Positions 6,623 to 14,032 of a DNA stretch of 35,493 nucleotides are shown here, one piece after another. The translations under genes were made by a program, and so were the position numbers. The notes beneath the pieces are model-generated. The model saw only the letters and a program-made list of their open reading frames with translations, had not been told where the DNA came from and did not search any database. How positions within the stretch are numbered: position 1 is the first letter of the stretch; the number at the start of each line of letters is the position of its first letter. This DNA is from an uncultured Oscillospiraceae bacterium (GTDB lineage Bacteria > Bacillota > Clostridia > Oscillospirales > Oscillospiraceae): assembly GCA_910588045.1 (NCBI GenBank), contig CAJUPS010000028.1, forward strand, positions 1 to 35,493. Direction: 5' to 3'.

Positions 6623-7816
6623 CTATTCGGCCGTATAGCCGGTGGAGGTGTCGATGGTGATGGTCTGCGCCCCGCCGTCCCAGCCGACGCCGAAGTCGAA
6701 GGTCTGGCCGATGTCCCGAAGCTTGAAGTAGTTGTTGCCGCCGATCTCGTAGGCGGTGAGGGAAAGTTCCTCCCCATTCAGGATGATCCTGGCGGAGGAG
6801 GGGTTGGCGGTCTTGGTCCCGGCGCCCTTGCCGGTCATCTCGCCGCCCACGGCGGTGTACGCCTGGCCGGAGGTTAAAGAGATCGCCTTGGCAGCGGCGT
6901 CCCAGCCCACCTCAAACTGTTTGTCCGTGCCGCTGAGGACGTAGGCCAGGTCCCGGAGCTTGAAGTAGTTGTTTCCCGCGATGTTGTAGGCGTCGAAGGA
7001 CTTCTTCTCGCCGTTGACCAGGACCGTGGAGGCGGTGGGGACGGCCTGTGCAGGCGAGGCGTGGGGCGTCCCCTCGTCCCAGCGGTTGTTGGAAAAGGTG
7101 CAGTCTTGCAGCCTGTATTCCCCCTCCGTATCCCACTCGCCGCTGAGGAATCCAGCGTTATTGTTGTTTTCAAATGTGCAGCCGGAAAAGGTCAGGGGGC
7201 CTTCGCTTCCCCAGGAGCCGTTCCATGTGACCGCGCAGTCCACAGGTTCCTTGTTCCCGTTTCCAAAACCGTTGCCGGAGAAGGTGCAGTTTTCAAAAAG
7301 CGCCTGTCCCGCGCACATTTTCATAATGCCCCGGGGGCAGTCGCGGAACACGGTGTCCTTCACGGTAAAGGAACATCCCTCGCCAATGGCGCAGGACATG
7401 AGACAGCCGATGATCTCACAGCCTTGGAGGGTGAGCCGGGAATCAGATAAAACGCCCACAATAAAAAGCTCTGTGTCGTGCCACGTGCCCTCGGGCGGGT
7501 CAAGGCAGACAGCGAGATTTTCCAATACGACGCTGCTGGCCCCGATGTCCAAAGCAAAATTCCCCTCGTACTGTGTGAGAATACGGGTTCCCTCCGTCCC
7601 CTGAATCGTCACATTTTCCAAATTCTGGATGCCTAGAGAACCGATGCTGTAGTCCCTGCCCTCCAGAATAATCCTGGTATTGGAGGCGAGCGCGTCCTGC
7701 AACTCCTCCACAGTACCGGCATATACCGTCCGTTCCTGTTTTCCGGCCAGCGCCGTCCCTGTCAGCCCTAAGCACAATATCAGCGCTGAAGCCACCGCTA
7801 AAATCCGCTTTCTCAC
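6623..7816 (-). CDS. Secreted beta-helix protein with two stalk (CuAO-N-like) repeats
   Basis: The protein starts at GTG 7816, eight bases after AGGAGG. The in-frame ATG six codons earlier would sit inside that site. Residues 1-24 are a Sec signal peptide ending ALA. The next 230 or so residues form right-handed parallel beta-helix rungs of the type LENVTIQGTEG and FENCTFSGNG, as in pectate-lyase-like folds. Two copies of a C-terminal module follow, each with NGE-x-x-S-x-x-A-Y-x-I-x-G-N-N-Y-F-K-L-R-D and a V-G-W-D strand. These resemble the copper amine oxidase N-domain-like stalk domains common in Clostridia. No lipobox or sortase motif is seen. It probably binds wall or polysaccharide. A catalytic role is not evident. 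Confidence 0.8.
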   Translation of the reverse strand: MRKRILAVASALILCLGLTGTALAGKQERTVYAGTVEELQDALASNTRIILEGRDYSIGSLGIQNLENVTIQGTEGTRILTQYEGNFALDIGASSVVLENLAVCLDPPEGTWHDTELFIVGVLSDSRLTLQGCEIIGCLMSCAIGEGCSFTVKDTVFRDCPRGIMKMCAGQALFENCTFSGNGFGNGNKEPVDCAVTWNGSWGSEGPLTFSGCTFENNNNAGFLSGEWDTEGEYRLQDCTFSNNRWDEGTPHASPAQAVPTASTVLVNGEKKSFDAYNIAGNNYFKLRDLAYVLSGTDKQFEVGWDAAAKAISLTSGQAYTAVGGEMTGKGAGTKTANPSSARIILNGEELSLTAYEIGGNNYFKLRDIGQTFDFGVGWDGGAQTITIDTSTGYTAE

Positions 7817-7864
7817 GACCTTTTCCTCCTGCATTTCAAATTTCCGGCGGTCCTATCATCTGCC

Positions 7865-7900
7865 AAAGGGACGCGAAACCGACCGGTCTCGCGTCCCTTA
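7865..7900 (-). terminator. Hairpin after the TRAP permease gene
   Basis: An 11-bp stem (AAGGGACGCGA with TCGCGTCCCTT, about 7899-7866) lies about 20 bp after the permease stop on the minus strand. Only three T residues follow, so it is a modest terminator. It separates the TRAP operon from the beta-helix gene. Confidence 0.6.
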
Positions 7901-7918
7901 TCCATTGCACGAATCTTT

Positions 7919-9949
7919 TTATGCGTTCGCTTTCTTCGCGGACAGGTACTCAAGCAGACACACGCCGCCCAGGACCAGCAGGCCCAGCACGTCGGTCATG
8001 GTATCCGGGAACATCATGCACAGACCGCCCGCCGCCAGCAGAAGCCGGAACAGGGGGTTCATCTTCCGGAACAGCGTGCCGTTGAGGGCCGCCGCCACGC
8101 CGAAGAGGCCCGCCAGGGAGGTGACGACGATCTGTCCCACCTGGAGGATGTTGGTGTCCACCAGCAGCATGGCCGGGTTAAAGGCGAAGATATACGGCAC
8201 GATAAAGGCCGCAATCGCCAGCTTGGTGGCGTTGATGCCCGTCTTCATGGGGTTGGACTTGGCGATGGCGGACCCGGCGTAGGCCGCCAGGGCCACGGGG
8301 GGCGTGATGTCCGCCACGATACCGAAGTAGAAGACAAAGAAGTGGGCGGGAATCTTCCCGATGCCCAGGGTGATGAGGATGGGGGCGCAGGTAGAGGCCA
8401 TGATGCAGTAGTTGGCCGTGGTGGGGACGCCCATGCCCAGGACGATGCAGCAGAGCATGGTGAGGAACAGGGCGATGAACATGGCCAGAGACTCGTTGGG
8501 AATCATGCGGCTGATGTTCACCACGGCGTTGACCAGCTTGGAGGCCAGACCCGTCACGGTGATGCACCCGGCCACCATGCCCGCCATGGAGCAGGCCACG
8601 GCCACGGTGATGCAGCCCTTTCCACCGGCCTCCAGGGAACTGGCGATCATCCCGCCCAGGTCCTTGACGGCGTGCTTCGCGAAGCCCTCGCCGTGCTGGG
8701 TCTTACTGTCAATGAAAATATTGGGCAGGCTCACCAGGATGGTCAGCACGATGGCGATGGCGGCGGAGAACTGGAGGGTCCGGGCCCCGGTGGACACCAT
8801 GACCACCAGCACCACCAGGGGGATGAGGAGGTAGATGCTGCGGATGAGCAGCTTGAACTTGGGCAGCTGATTCCTGGGGATGCCCTTCAGGCCCAGCCGC
8901 TTGGCCTCCAGGTGGACGGAGAGGAAGATCCCCGTGAAGTACAGCAGCGCGGGGAGGATGGCCTTCAGGGCCACGTTGGCGTAGGAGGTGCCCATGTACT
9001 GCGCCATGAGGAAGGCGGCCGCGCCCATGATGGGGGGCATGATCTGCCCGCCGGTGGAGGCGGCGGCCTCCACCGCGGCGGCGAACTCGGGCCGGTAACC
9101 GGTCTTCTTCATCATGGGGATGGTCACCGACCCGGTGGTCACGGTGTTGCCCACGGAGGAGCCGGACACCATGCCGCACAGGGCGGAGGAGATCACCGCC
9201 ACCTTGGCCGGTCCACCGGAGGAGGAGCCCGCCGCGCAGTTGGCCAGGTCAATGAAGAAGTTGGAGATCCCCGTGCGCTCCAGGAATGCGCCGAAGATGA
9301 TAAACACGGCGATGAACTTGGCGCACACCTGGATGGGGGTAGCCATGACGCCGGAGGTGCCGAAGAAGAGGGTGTAGATGACCCGGGGCAGGCCCTGGCC
9401 GCTGGCGAAGGTGTAGACCAGCAGCGCGCCCACCACGAACAGGATGGGCAGGCCCACGCACCGGCGGCACAGCTCCGCCAGACAGAGGATCCCCACCACG
9501 CCCAGGATGATAAAGAACCACGCGCCGGGCGCGGCATCGGGATTGGACGGGTCGATCTTGGCGGCGCTGGTGATGACCATAACCAGGCGGCTGTAGTTGA
9601 AGCAGTAGTAGAAGAAGGATCCCGCCCCCAGGAGCATGATCACAATGTCATACCAGGGCATTGTATTGGGCGTCACGTGGCCCTTCCGCGCAGGGTAGTT
9701 GAGATAGCCCATGATGATGATCAGCCCCAGGAAGGCCAACAGACGGATGGGCAAATCCGCGGTGCTCCACAGGGTGGACCAGATACAGTACAGAGAGAAG
9801 AGCGCCGAGATGACGCCCGTAACCAGCTTGGGCTTTCCCTCCCAGATGCGGGTGGCGGACTCCCGGTCATACTTGCGCATGACCTCGTCCATCTCCGCGG
9901 CCGTGCCGGTTTCCACGTCCGGCAGGTTGTTCTTATCCTTTTCACTCAT
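7919..9949 (-). CDS. TRAP transporter fused permease subunit (DctQM)
   Basis: The 676-residue membrane protein carries the small DctQ-like 4-TM part and the large DctM-like 12-TM part in one chain, as is usual for TAXI-type TRAP systems. Hallmarks of the DctM part are visible: SSGGPAKVAVISSALCGMVSGSSVGNTVTTGSVTIPMMKKTGY, GGQIMPPIMGAAAFLMA and MGVPTTANYCIMA. These are gated small-residue hairpins involved in Na+ and substrate binding. It would use a sodium gradient to import an organic acid-like solute delivered by the TAXI protein at 10070. RBS AAAGGAGG lies 10 bp before the ATG. It is the second gene of the operon. The 120-bp gap before it holds two large hairpins. Confidence 0.93.
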   Translation of the reverse strand: MSEKDKNNLPDVETGTAAEMDEVMRKYDRESATRIWEGKPKLVTGVISALFSLYCIWSTLWSTADLPIRLLAFLGLIIIMGYLNYPARKGHVTPNTMPWYDIVIMLLGAGSFFYYCFNYSRLVMVITSAAKIDPSNPDAAPGAWFFIILGVVGILCLAELCRRCVGLPILFVVGALLVYTFASGQGLPRVIYTLFFGTSGVMATPIQVCAKFIAVFIIFGAFLERTGISNFFIDLANCAAGSSSGGPAKVAVISSALCGMVSGSSVGNTVTTGSVTIPMMKKTGYRPEFAAAVEAAASTGGQIMPPIMGAAAFLMAQYMGTSYANVALKAILPALLYFTGIFLSVHLEAKRLGLKGIPRNQLPKFKLLIRSIYLLIPLVVLVVMVSTGARTLQFSAAIAIVLTILVSLPNIFIDSKTQHGEGFAKHAVKDLGGMIASSLEAGGKGCITVAVACSMAGMVAGCITVTGLASKLVNAVVNISRMIPNESLAMFIALFLTMLCCIVLGMGVPTTANYCIMASTCAPILITLGIGKIPAHFFVFYFGIVADITPPVALAAYAGSAIAKSNPMKTGINATKLAIAAFIVPYIFAFNPAMLLVDTNILQVGQIVVTSLAGLFGVAAALNGTLFRKMNPLFRLLLAAGGLCMMFPDTMTDVLGLLVLGGVCLLEYLSAKKANA

Positions 9950-9980
9950 AAGAACGGCCTCCTTTTGTTTGAGTTTGTAC

Positions 9981-10047
9981 CGCGTTGAAAAAGCGGAAGG
10001 ATTTCCGCTCTTTCAACGCGGCAAGGGCCGCTTGCGCGGCCCTTGCC
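9981..10047 (-). promoter_or_regulatory. Tandem hairpins between TRAP binding protein and permease
   Basis: Two strong hairpins stand in the 120-bp gap. One is a perfect 12-bp stem GGCAAGGGCCGC with its complement (10020-10047) and a 4-nt loop. The other is an imperfect 18-bp stem (9981-10020). Neither has a clean T-run. Such intergenic hairpins often protect the upstream binding-protein transcript or reduce readthrough, so more binding protein than permease is made. Confidence 0.6.
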
Positions 10048-10069
10048 AGGGATGCACAGTTCTCTGTTA

Positions 10070-11059
10070 TCAATACGTACCGGCCTTGATGGTATAGGCG
10101 CTGTAGTAGGGGGAGGATGCCAGCAGGTCGCTGGTGTGGCTCTCGTCCAGGCCCACCAGGTACACGGGCTTGGAGGTGGCCAGGTCCACAATGGCCGTGG
10201 TGGGAGCGCCGGCCACGATGAAGGCGGCGTCGATCTTGCCATCCTTCAGGCTCTCGGCGCTGTCGCCGAAGCTCTGGTATACGGGCTTGATGCCGGTGTC
10301 GGGATCGATGCCGTAGGCGCTGAGTACGTCAACGGCGTTGAACCACACGCCGGAGCCCTGGGCGCCGATGGAGACGGACTTGCCCGCCAGGTCGGCAACG
10401 GTCTTGATGTCGGGGTTGGTGGTGACGATCTGGACCTGCTCCATGTACAGGGCGGCCACGGTGGAGAAGCCGGTGACGGCGCTGTCAAACAGGCGCTCCC
10501 CGTTGTAGCCGTAGCTCATAACATCAGACTGCACGAACGCCAGCTGTACGTTGCCCGCGGCCAGGTCCTCAATGTTGGCCTTGGAGCCGCCGGAGGTGAC
10601 GGCGGTGACGGAGACAGAGGTGTTGTTGGAGACATAGCTGGAGAGCACGCCGCCGAAGGCGTAGTAGGTGCCGGACTCACCGCCGGTGCCGAAGGTCAGG
10701 GCCTTGCTCTCGCCAGTACCGGCGCCGTCCTTCACGGCCACGTTCTTGCCCTTCTCAGCAAAATACTTGGCAGCGCCGGGGTGATAGGGGACGGAGGTGA
10801 CGGAGGCGGCGAAGTCCAGATCCAGCTCCTTGCCCTTGTCGTGCTGCTCGGAGATGGCGGCGGTGTTCTCAAAAATAGCGGAGACGAAAGCGTAGATGTC
10901 GTCTTCAGGCACATCATCCCGGGCGATCACCACGGCGCCCACGGCCACGGTGTTGGTATCCACGGCGGCAGCGCCCTTGCCCTCATCTTTACCGCCGCAG
11001 GCGGCCAGGGACAGGATCATGATCATTGCCATGACCAATGCAAATAACTTCTTCTTCAT
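10070..11059 (-). CDS. TAXI-family TRAP solute-binding lipoprotein, circularly permuted
   Basis: The 329-residue lipoprotein begins at ATG 11059 after AAGGAAG. It has a signal peptide and lipobox LAAC (Cys21). In ordinary TAXI proteins the mature chain opens with the [F/I]GTG-x-x-SG-x-Y-Y strand. It ends, after a GTY turn, with T-V-A-V...A, an F-x-x-x-x-F-E-N helix and HPGA-x-x-[F/Y]-[Y/F]-x-E-K-G. Here that ending comes first: TNTVAVGAVVIARDD at 35-49, FVSAIFENTAAI at 58-69 and PYHPGAAKYFAEKG at 91-104. A short Gly-rich linker (about 109-119) follows, then LTFGTGGESGTYYAFGG at 121-137. The chain stops at TIKAGTY, where the tail would normally continue. All parts are present once, so this is a permutation, not a truncation. 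It should deliver substrate to the fused permease. Confidence 0.92.
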   Translation of the reverse strand: MKKKLFALVMAMIMILSLAACGGKDEGKGAAAVDTNTVAVGAVVIARDDVPEDDIYAFVSAIFENTAAISEQHDKGKELDLDFAASVTSVPYHPGAAKYFAEKGKNVAVKDGAGTGESKALTFGTGGESGTYYAFGGVLSSYVSNNTSVSVTAVTSGGSKANIEDLAAGNVQLAFVQSDVMSYGYNGERLFDSAVTGFSTVAALYMEQVQIVTTNPDIKTVADLAGKSVSIGAQGSGVWFNAVDVLSAYGIDPDTGIKPVYQSFGDSAESLKDGKIDAAFIVAGAPTTAIVDLATSKPVYLVGLDESHTSDLLASSPYYSAYTIKAGTY

Positions 11060-11106
11060 AGCGATTTCTTCCTTTTCAAGTGATGTCCCCCTCAAGGGAT
11101 GCCATG

Positions 11107-11135
11107 ATTATACCTGATATTTGCAAGTTTTGCAA
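11107..11135 (-). promoter_or_regulatory. Sigma-A promoter of the TAXI-TRAP operon
   Basis: On the minus strand, TTGCAA (11135-11130), a 17-bp spacer and a perfect TATAAT (11112-11107). An imperfect palindrome covers the -35 box and spacer. Confidence 0.75.
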
Positions 11136-11144
11136 CTGGCAAAT
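11119..11144. promoter_or_regulatory. Palindromic operator candidate at the TRAP promoter
   Basis: Arms ATTTGCAAGTT (11119-11129) and AACTGGCAAAT (11134-11144) are inverted copies with one mismatch around TTGC. The site overlaps the -35 box and most of the spacer, a good position for a repressor. No TRAP-linked regulator gene is in view. Confidence 0.5.
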
Positions 11145-11385
11145 TCATATAAATTCCTCTCCGGTTTCCATTCTTTTTATGAGAAGCTACAAAGAACAGT
11201 TAAAAACACCCTCCTAGTTGCCGGATATACGCCGTTTTCCGCCGGAAGAGCGAGAAAAACCAAAAATCCTGTCAAGCAGAAAAAGGTCTGCCGCAGCCGC
11301 CGTTTTGCAACTTTTTTCTCTTTATCCTGCAAAAGAGCGGTTTTATCCTGCTTTCCGGGGCGGGAGATCTCCGCCGAAAATCCCC
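11145..11385. other. Intergenic region without a recognisable gene
   Basis: This stretch lies between divergent promoters of the TRAP operon and the blaI-like gene. I see no convincing coding frame, RNA gene or repeat. The sequence is mixed, with several T-runs. Confidence 0.5.
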
Positions 11386-11438
11386 TTGACATTTTTGCTC
11401 TACGGTTGTAGAATATGTTTATTCTATATTTGTAGAGC
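11386..11438 (+). promoter_or_regulatory. blaI-type promoter with operator
   Basis: TTGACA (11386-11391), 17 bp, then TAGAAT (11409-11414). Two dyads of the BlaI/MecI kind follow the -35 box: CTAC-GGTT-GTAG near 11400-11411 and TCTATATTTGTAGA near 11423-11436. They sit inside a larger inverted repeat, GCTCTAC (11397) with GTAGAGC (11432-11438). BlaI-family repressors bind paired TACA/TGTA dyads, so autoregulation is likely. Confidence 0.75.
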
Positions 11439-11453
11439 AAGGAGGAGCTAGAA

Positions 11454-11831
11454 ATGAAGACTGCCATCCGCCGTCTGCCGGACGCCGAGCTGGAGGTCAT
11501 GCAGGCCGTCTGGGCCTGCAAGCCCCCGGCGGCCCGGGCGGACATCAGCGCAATTTTGCAGGACACCCACCCGATGGCCCTGACCACCCTGCTGACGGTG
11601 CTCTCCCGCCTGGCGGAGAAGGGGTTTGTGGAGATCCGGAAGGAGGGGCGCAGCGCCCGATACCTCCCGCTGGTCTCCCGGCAGGAGTATTTGGCCCAGC
11701 AGAGCAGGCGCTTCGTGGAGAAGGTCTGCGGCGGGAGCCTGCCCGCCTTCGCCGCCGCCCTGTGCGAGAGCGGGCTGACCCGGGAGGAGCTGGCCCAGCT
11801 CCGGGAGCTGCTGGAGAGGAACGAGCTATGA
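11454..11831 (+). CDS. BlaI/MecI/CopY-family transcriptional repressor
   Basis: The 125-residue protein has the winged-helix N-terminal domain of the Penicillinase_R family: LPDAELEVMQAVWACKPPAARADISAIL, then ALTTLLTVLSRLAEKGFVEIRKEGRSARYLPLVSRQEY. A short helical dimerisation tail follows. In known systems the repressor is cleaved when the paired BlaR1/MecR1 sensor is activated. RBS AAGGAGGAG precedes ATG 11454. The stop overlaps the next start by ATGA, so repressor and sensor are translationally coupled. Confidence 0.9.
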   Translation: MKTAIRRLPDAELEVMQAVWACKPPAARADISAILQDTHPMALTTLLTVLSRLAEKGFVEIRKEGRSARYLPLVSRQEYLAQQSRRFVEKVCGGSLPAFAAALCESGLTREELAQLRELLERNEL

Positions 11832-13669
11832 GCACGGACATATTTTTCAAGGGCCTGTTCGCGCTGATCTTCAGCGGCGTTATTGCCTGGGCGGTATGGG
11901 ACAAGAGAGAGCAGGGTACGGAGGTGGAGGCCGCCCGGCAGCGGTATCTGCCCTGCATCTCCGGGCAGCTGCTCCCGGTGTGTATGCTGACGCTGGCGGT
12001 CTGCGCTCTGATGTTCTGTGGGAAGGAGGACGCCGTTCGGATCACGGTCTCCTTCTGCTTCGGGGTGTTTCTCCACATCTGTCTGTACTACCTGCTGCTG
12101 ATGCCCGCGCTGCCCTTCCTGCGGCGACATATCAGCGCCCGGTCCTGCGCGGTGCTGTGGCTGGTCCCCAACTACCTCTATATCACGCAGATGAACTATA
12201 TGTCCCTGCCCGCTCCCCGGTGGGTGGTGGAGGTCCCCGCCGCCCTGGTACAGATTCTGTTGGGCGTATGGCTGGCGGGCTTCCTGGGGGTACTGGTCTG
12301 GAAGACGGTCTCCCACCTGACTTTCCGTGCCCGTATCCTGCGGCGGGCCGTGCCGGTCACCGACCCGGCGGCGCTGGAGGTCTGGGCCCGGGAGGTGGAA
12401 GACGCCCGATTTCAAAAGCCGAAATTCAAGCTGGTGTCGTCGCCCGAGGTCCGCACGCCCCTGTCCGTGGGACTGTTCGCCCGGTCCGTCCGGGTGGTGC
12501 TGCCGGAGCGGGACTACACGCCGGAGGAGCTGGCGCTGATTTTCCGCCACGAGCTGGTCCATATCGGGCGGGAGGACGCCTGGAGCAAGTTCTTCCTGGT
12601 GTTCTGCACCGCCATGTGCTGGTTCAACCCCCTGATGTGGGCGGCGATGAAAAAGAGCGCCGAGGACCTGGAACTCAGCTGCGACGAGACGGTGCTGCTG
12701 GACGCCGGGGACGAGACCAAGCGGCAGTACGCCGCCCTGCTGCTGAAAACCGCCGGGGATGAGCGGGGTTTTACCACCTGCCTCTCCGCCTCCGCGGACG
12801 CCCTGCGCTACCGGCTGAAAAGCGTGGTGGAGCCCGGGAGGAAGCACTCCGGAGCACTGGTGGTGGGGCTGGTATTCTTCCTGCTGTGCATGAGCTGCGG
12901 CTACGTGGCCATAGCCTACGGGGAGGGTACGGGGACGGAATTGATCTACCAGTCCCGGGACCCGGAGCAGTACAGCCTCCGCTATGTGTACTGGGACGAC
13001 GACCCCTACAATACCGTTCTGGTCTGCACCGACGAGGCCGCGCTGCACCGGTATCTCTCCTCCCTGCGGATGGAGCAGATCGCGGGGAACTACTCCTTCC
13101 AGCAGGAAGGGAATCGAATGTTCCTGTTCTTCGACGCCCCGGAGGGTACGCTGGGCGTCATCCTCTCCGACGACTTCATCAAACTGTCCCCTCTATACGG
13201 CAAAGCGAAGGCGCAAACCTACTACCTGCCCGACGGCCTGGACCGGGAGGCGCTGGGGATCCTGGAAATGCCCGCTCTGAATGTCCGCGTGACCAATGGG
13301 GAGCGCGATACCGGAGATCGGATCACCGCCTCCCTGTGGCGGGCCGAGCGCCTGGAGGGGGACCGCGCCGAGACGGTGTATATGCAGGACGAGCGGGAAA
13401 CTCCCAGCGGGATTTATGGGTCCCGGACGTACAGTCAGGCGGAGTTCTCCTTCAATTTCTCCTCGGTCGGGGACTGCACGGCGGAGATCGTCCCCCTGGA
13501 GGGCGGGGACAGCCGCACGGTCATCGTGGACAGCCAGTCCCTGACCCTGCCGCTGTCGGAGGAACCATCCCGCTACATCGTTCGCGGAGAGCTCCAGGAC
13601 AAGGCCGGGGAATTGTACCGGGCGGAGTTCCGGTTTGAGCTTGGCGCACTGGACACCATGTTTGAGTAG
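11828..13669 (+). CDS. BlaR1-like M56 family membrane metallopeptidase sensor
   Basis: The 613-residue protein starts at ATG 11828, overlapping the blaI stop. N-terminal transmembrane segments are followed by a cytoplasmic gluzincin domain. Its zinc motif HELVH is at residues 241-245, and the distal ELSCDE lies near 282. Another transmembrane segment lies at about 340-360. The remaining 250 residues would be outside the cell. They lack the S-x-x-K, S-x-N and KTG motifs of the penicillin-binding sensor domain of BlaR1/MecR1, so this system probably senses something other than a beta-lactam by acylation. No beta-lactamase gene is nearby. The likely target is its own BlaI-like partner. Confidence 0.85.
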   Translation: MSTDIFFKGLFALIFSGVIAWAVWDKREQGTEVEAARQRYLPCISGQLLPVCMLTLAVCALMFCGKEDAVRITVSFCFGVFLHICLYYLLLMPALPFLRRHISARSCAVLWLVPNYLYITQMNYMSLPAPRWVVEVPAALVQILLGVWLAGFLGVLVWKTVSHLTFRARILRRAVPVTDPAALEVWAREVEDARFQKPKFKLVSSPEVRTPLSVGLFARSVRVVLPERDYTPEELALIFRHELVHIGREDAWSKFFLVFCTAMCWFNPLMWAAMKKSAEDLELSCDETVLLDAGDETKRQYAALLLKTAGDERGFTTCLSASADALRYRLKSVVEPGRKHSGALVVGLVFFLLCMSCGYVAIAYGEGTGTELIYQSRDPEQYSLRYVYWDDDPYNTVLVCTDEAALHRYLSSLRMEQIAGNYSFQQEGNRMFLFFDAPEGTLGVILSDDFIKLSPLYGKAKAQTYYLPDGLDREALGILEMPALNVRVTNGERDTGDRITASLWRAERLEGDRAETVYMQDERETPSGIYGSRTYSQAEFSFNFSSVGDCTAEIVPLEGGDSRTVIVDSQSLTLPLSEEPSRYIVRGELQDKAGELYRAEFRFELGALDTMFE

Positions 13670-13950
13670 GAACTGCAAAAAAGTGGGCAAATTATCAATG
13701 TCAGAATTGCCGAAATTTTCCCGGTTTTCTTGTTGACCATGACCATGTTTTTCAGGGAGCGACGTTTTGTTCCCAATGGAAGACGATTTGTTTTTTGAAC
13801 TACTGCTCTGCATTTTCGTTCTATCACCGCCAAAATTCGACAGAATGCGACAAGAACACGGACGCTGGAGGAAGCCACCCCGGGAGGCGGGCAATCCGGC
13901 GTCCGTGCCTTATTCTGCCCGGGCCGTGGGCGGCGGGGCTCTCCGGAGGA
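13670..13950. other. Intergenic region with one long-range inverted repeat
   Basis: No gene is apparent. Positions 13856-13864 (CACGGACGC) and 13898-13906 (GCGTCCGTG) form a 9-bp perfect stem with a 33-nt GC-rich interior. No T-run follows on the plus strand, so its role as a terminator for the blaR1-like gene is doubtful. Confidence 0.4.
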
Positions 13951-13951
13951 A

Positions 13952-13980
13952 TTGACATTTCTATATATAAAGTTTACAAT
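13952..13980 (+). promoter_or_regulatory. Sigma-A promoter of the SLH protein gene
   Basis: TTGACA (13952-13957), a 17-bp AT-rich spacer (TTTCTATATATAAAGTT) and TACAAT (13975-13980). Confidence 0.8.
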
Positions 13981-14032
13981 ATGTGCACTCTTGCTGCAAG
14001 CTGCAATGGGCAATAAATAAAGAGGAGGAGAA

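Noticed and set aside
8342..9988. 548-codon plus-strand frame
   Set aside because: It is antisense to the TRAP permease gene and is a Gly/His/Asp-rich shadow.
11177..13048. 623-codon minus-strand frame
   Set aside because: It is antisense to the blaI and blaR1-like genes and crosses their promoter.
13856..13906. Terminator for the blaR1-like gene
   Set aside because: The stem is good but the interior is long and no T-run follows, so I recorded it only as an inverted repeat.
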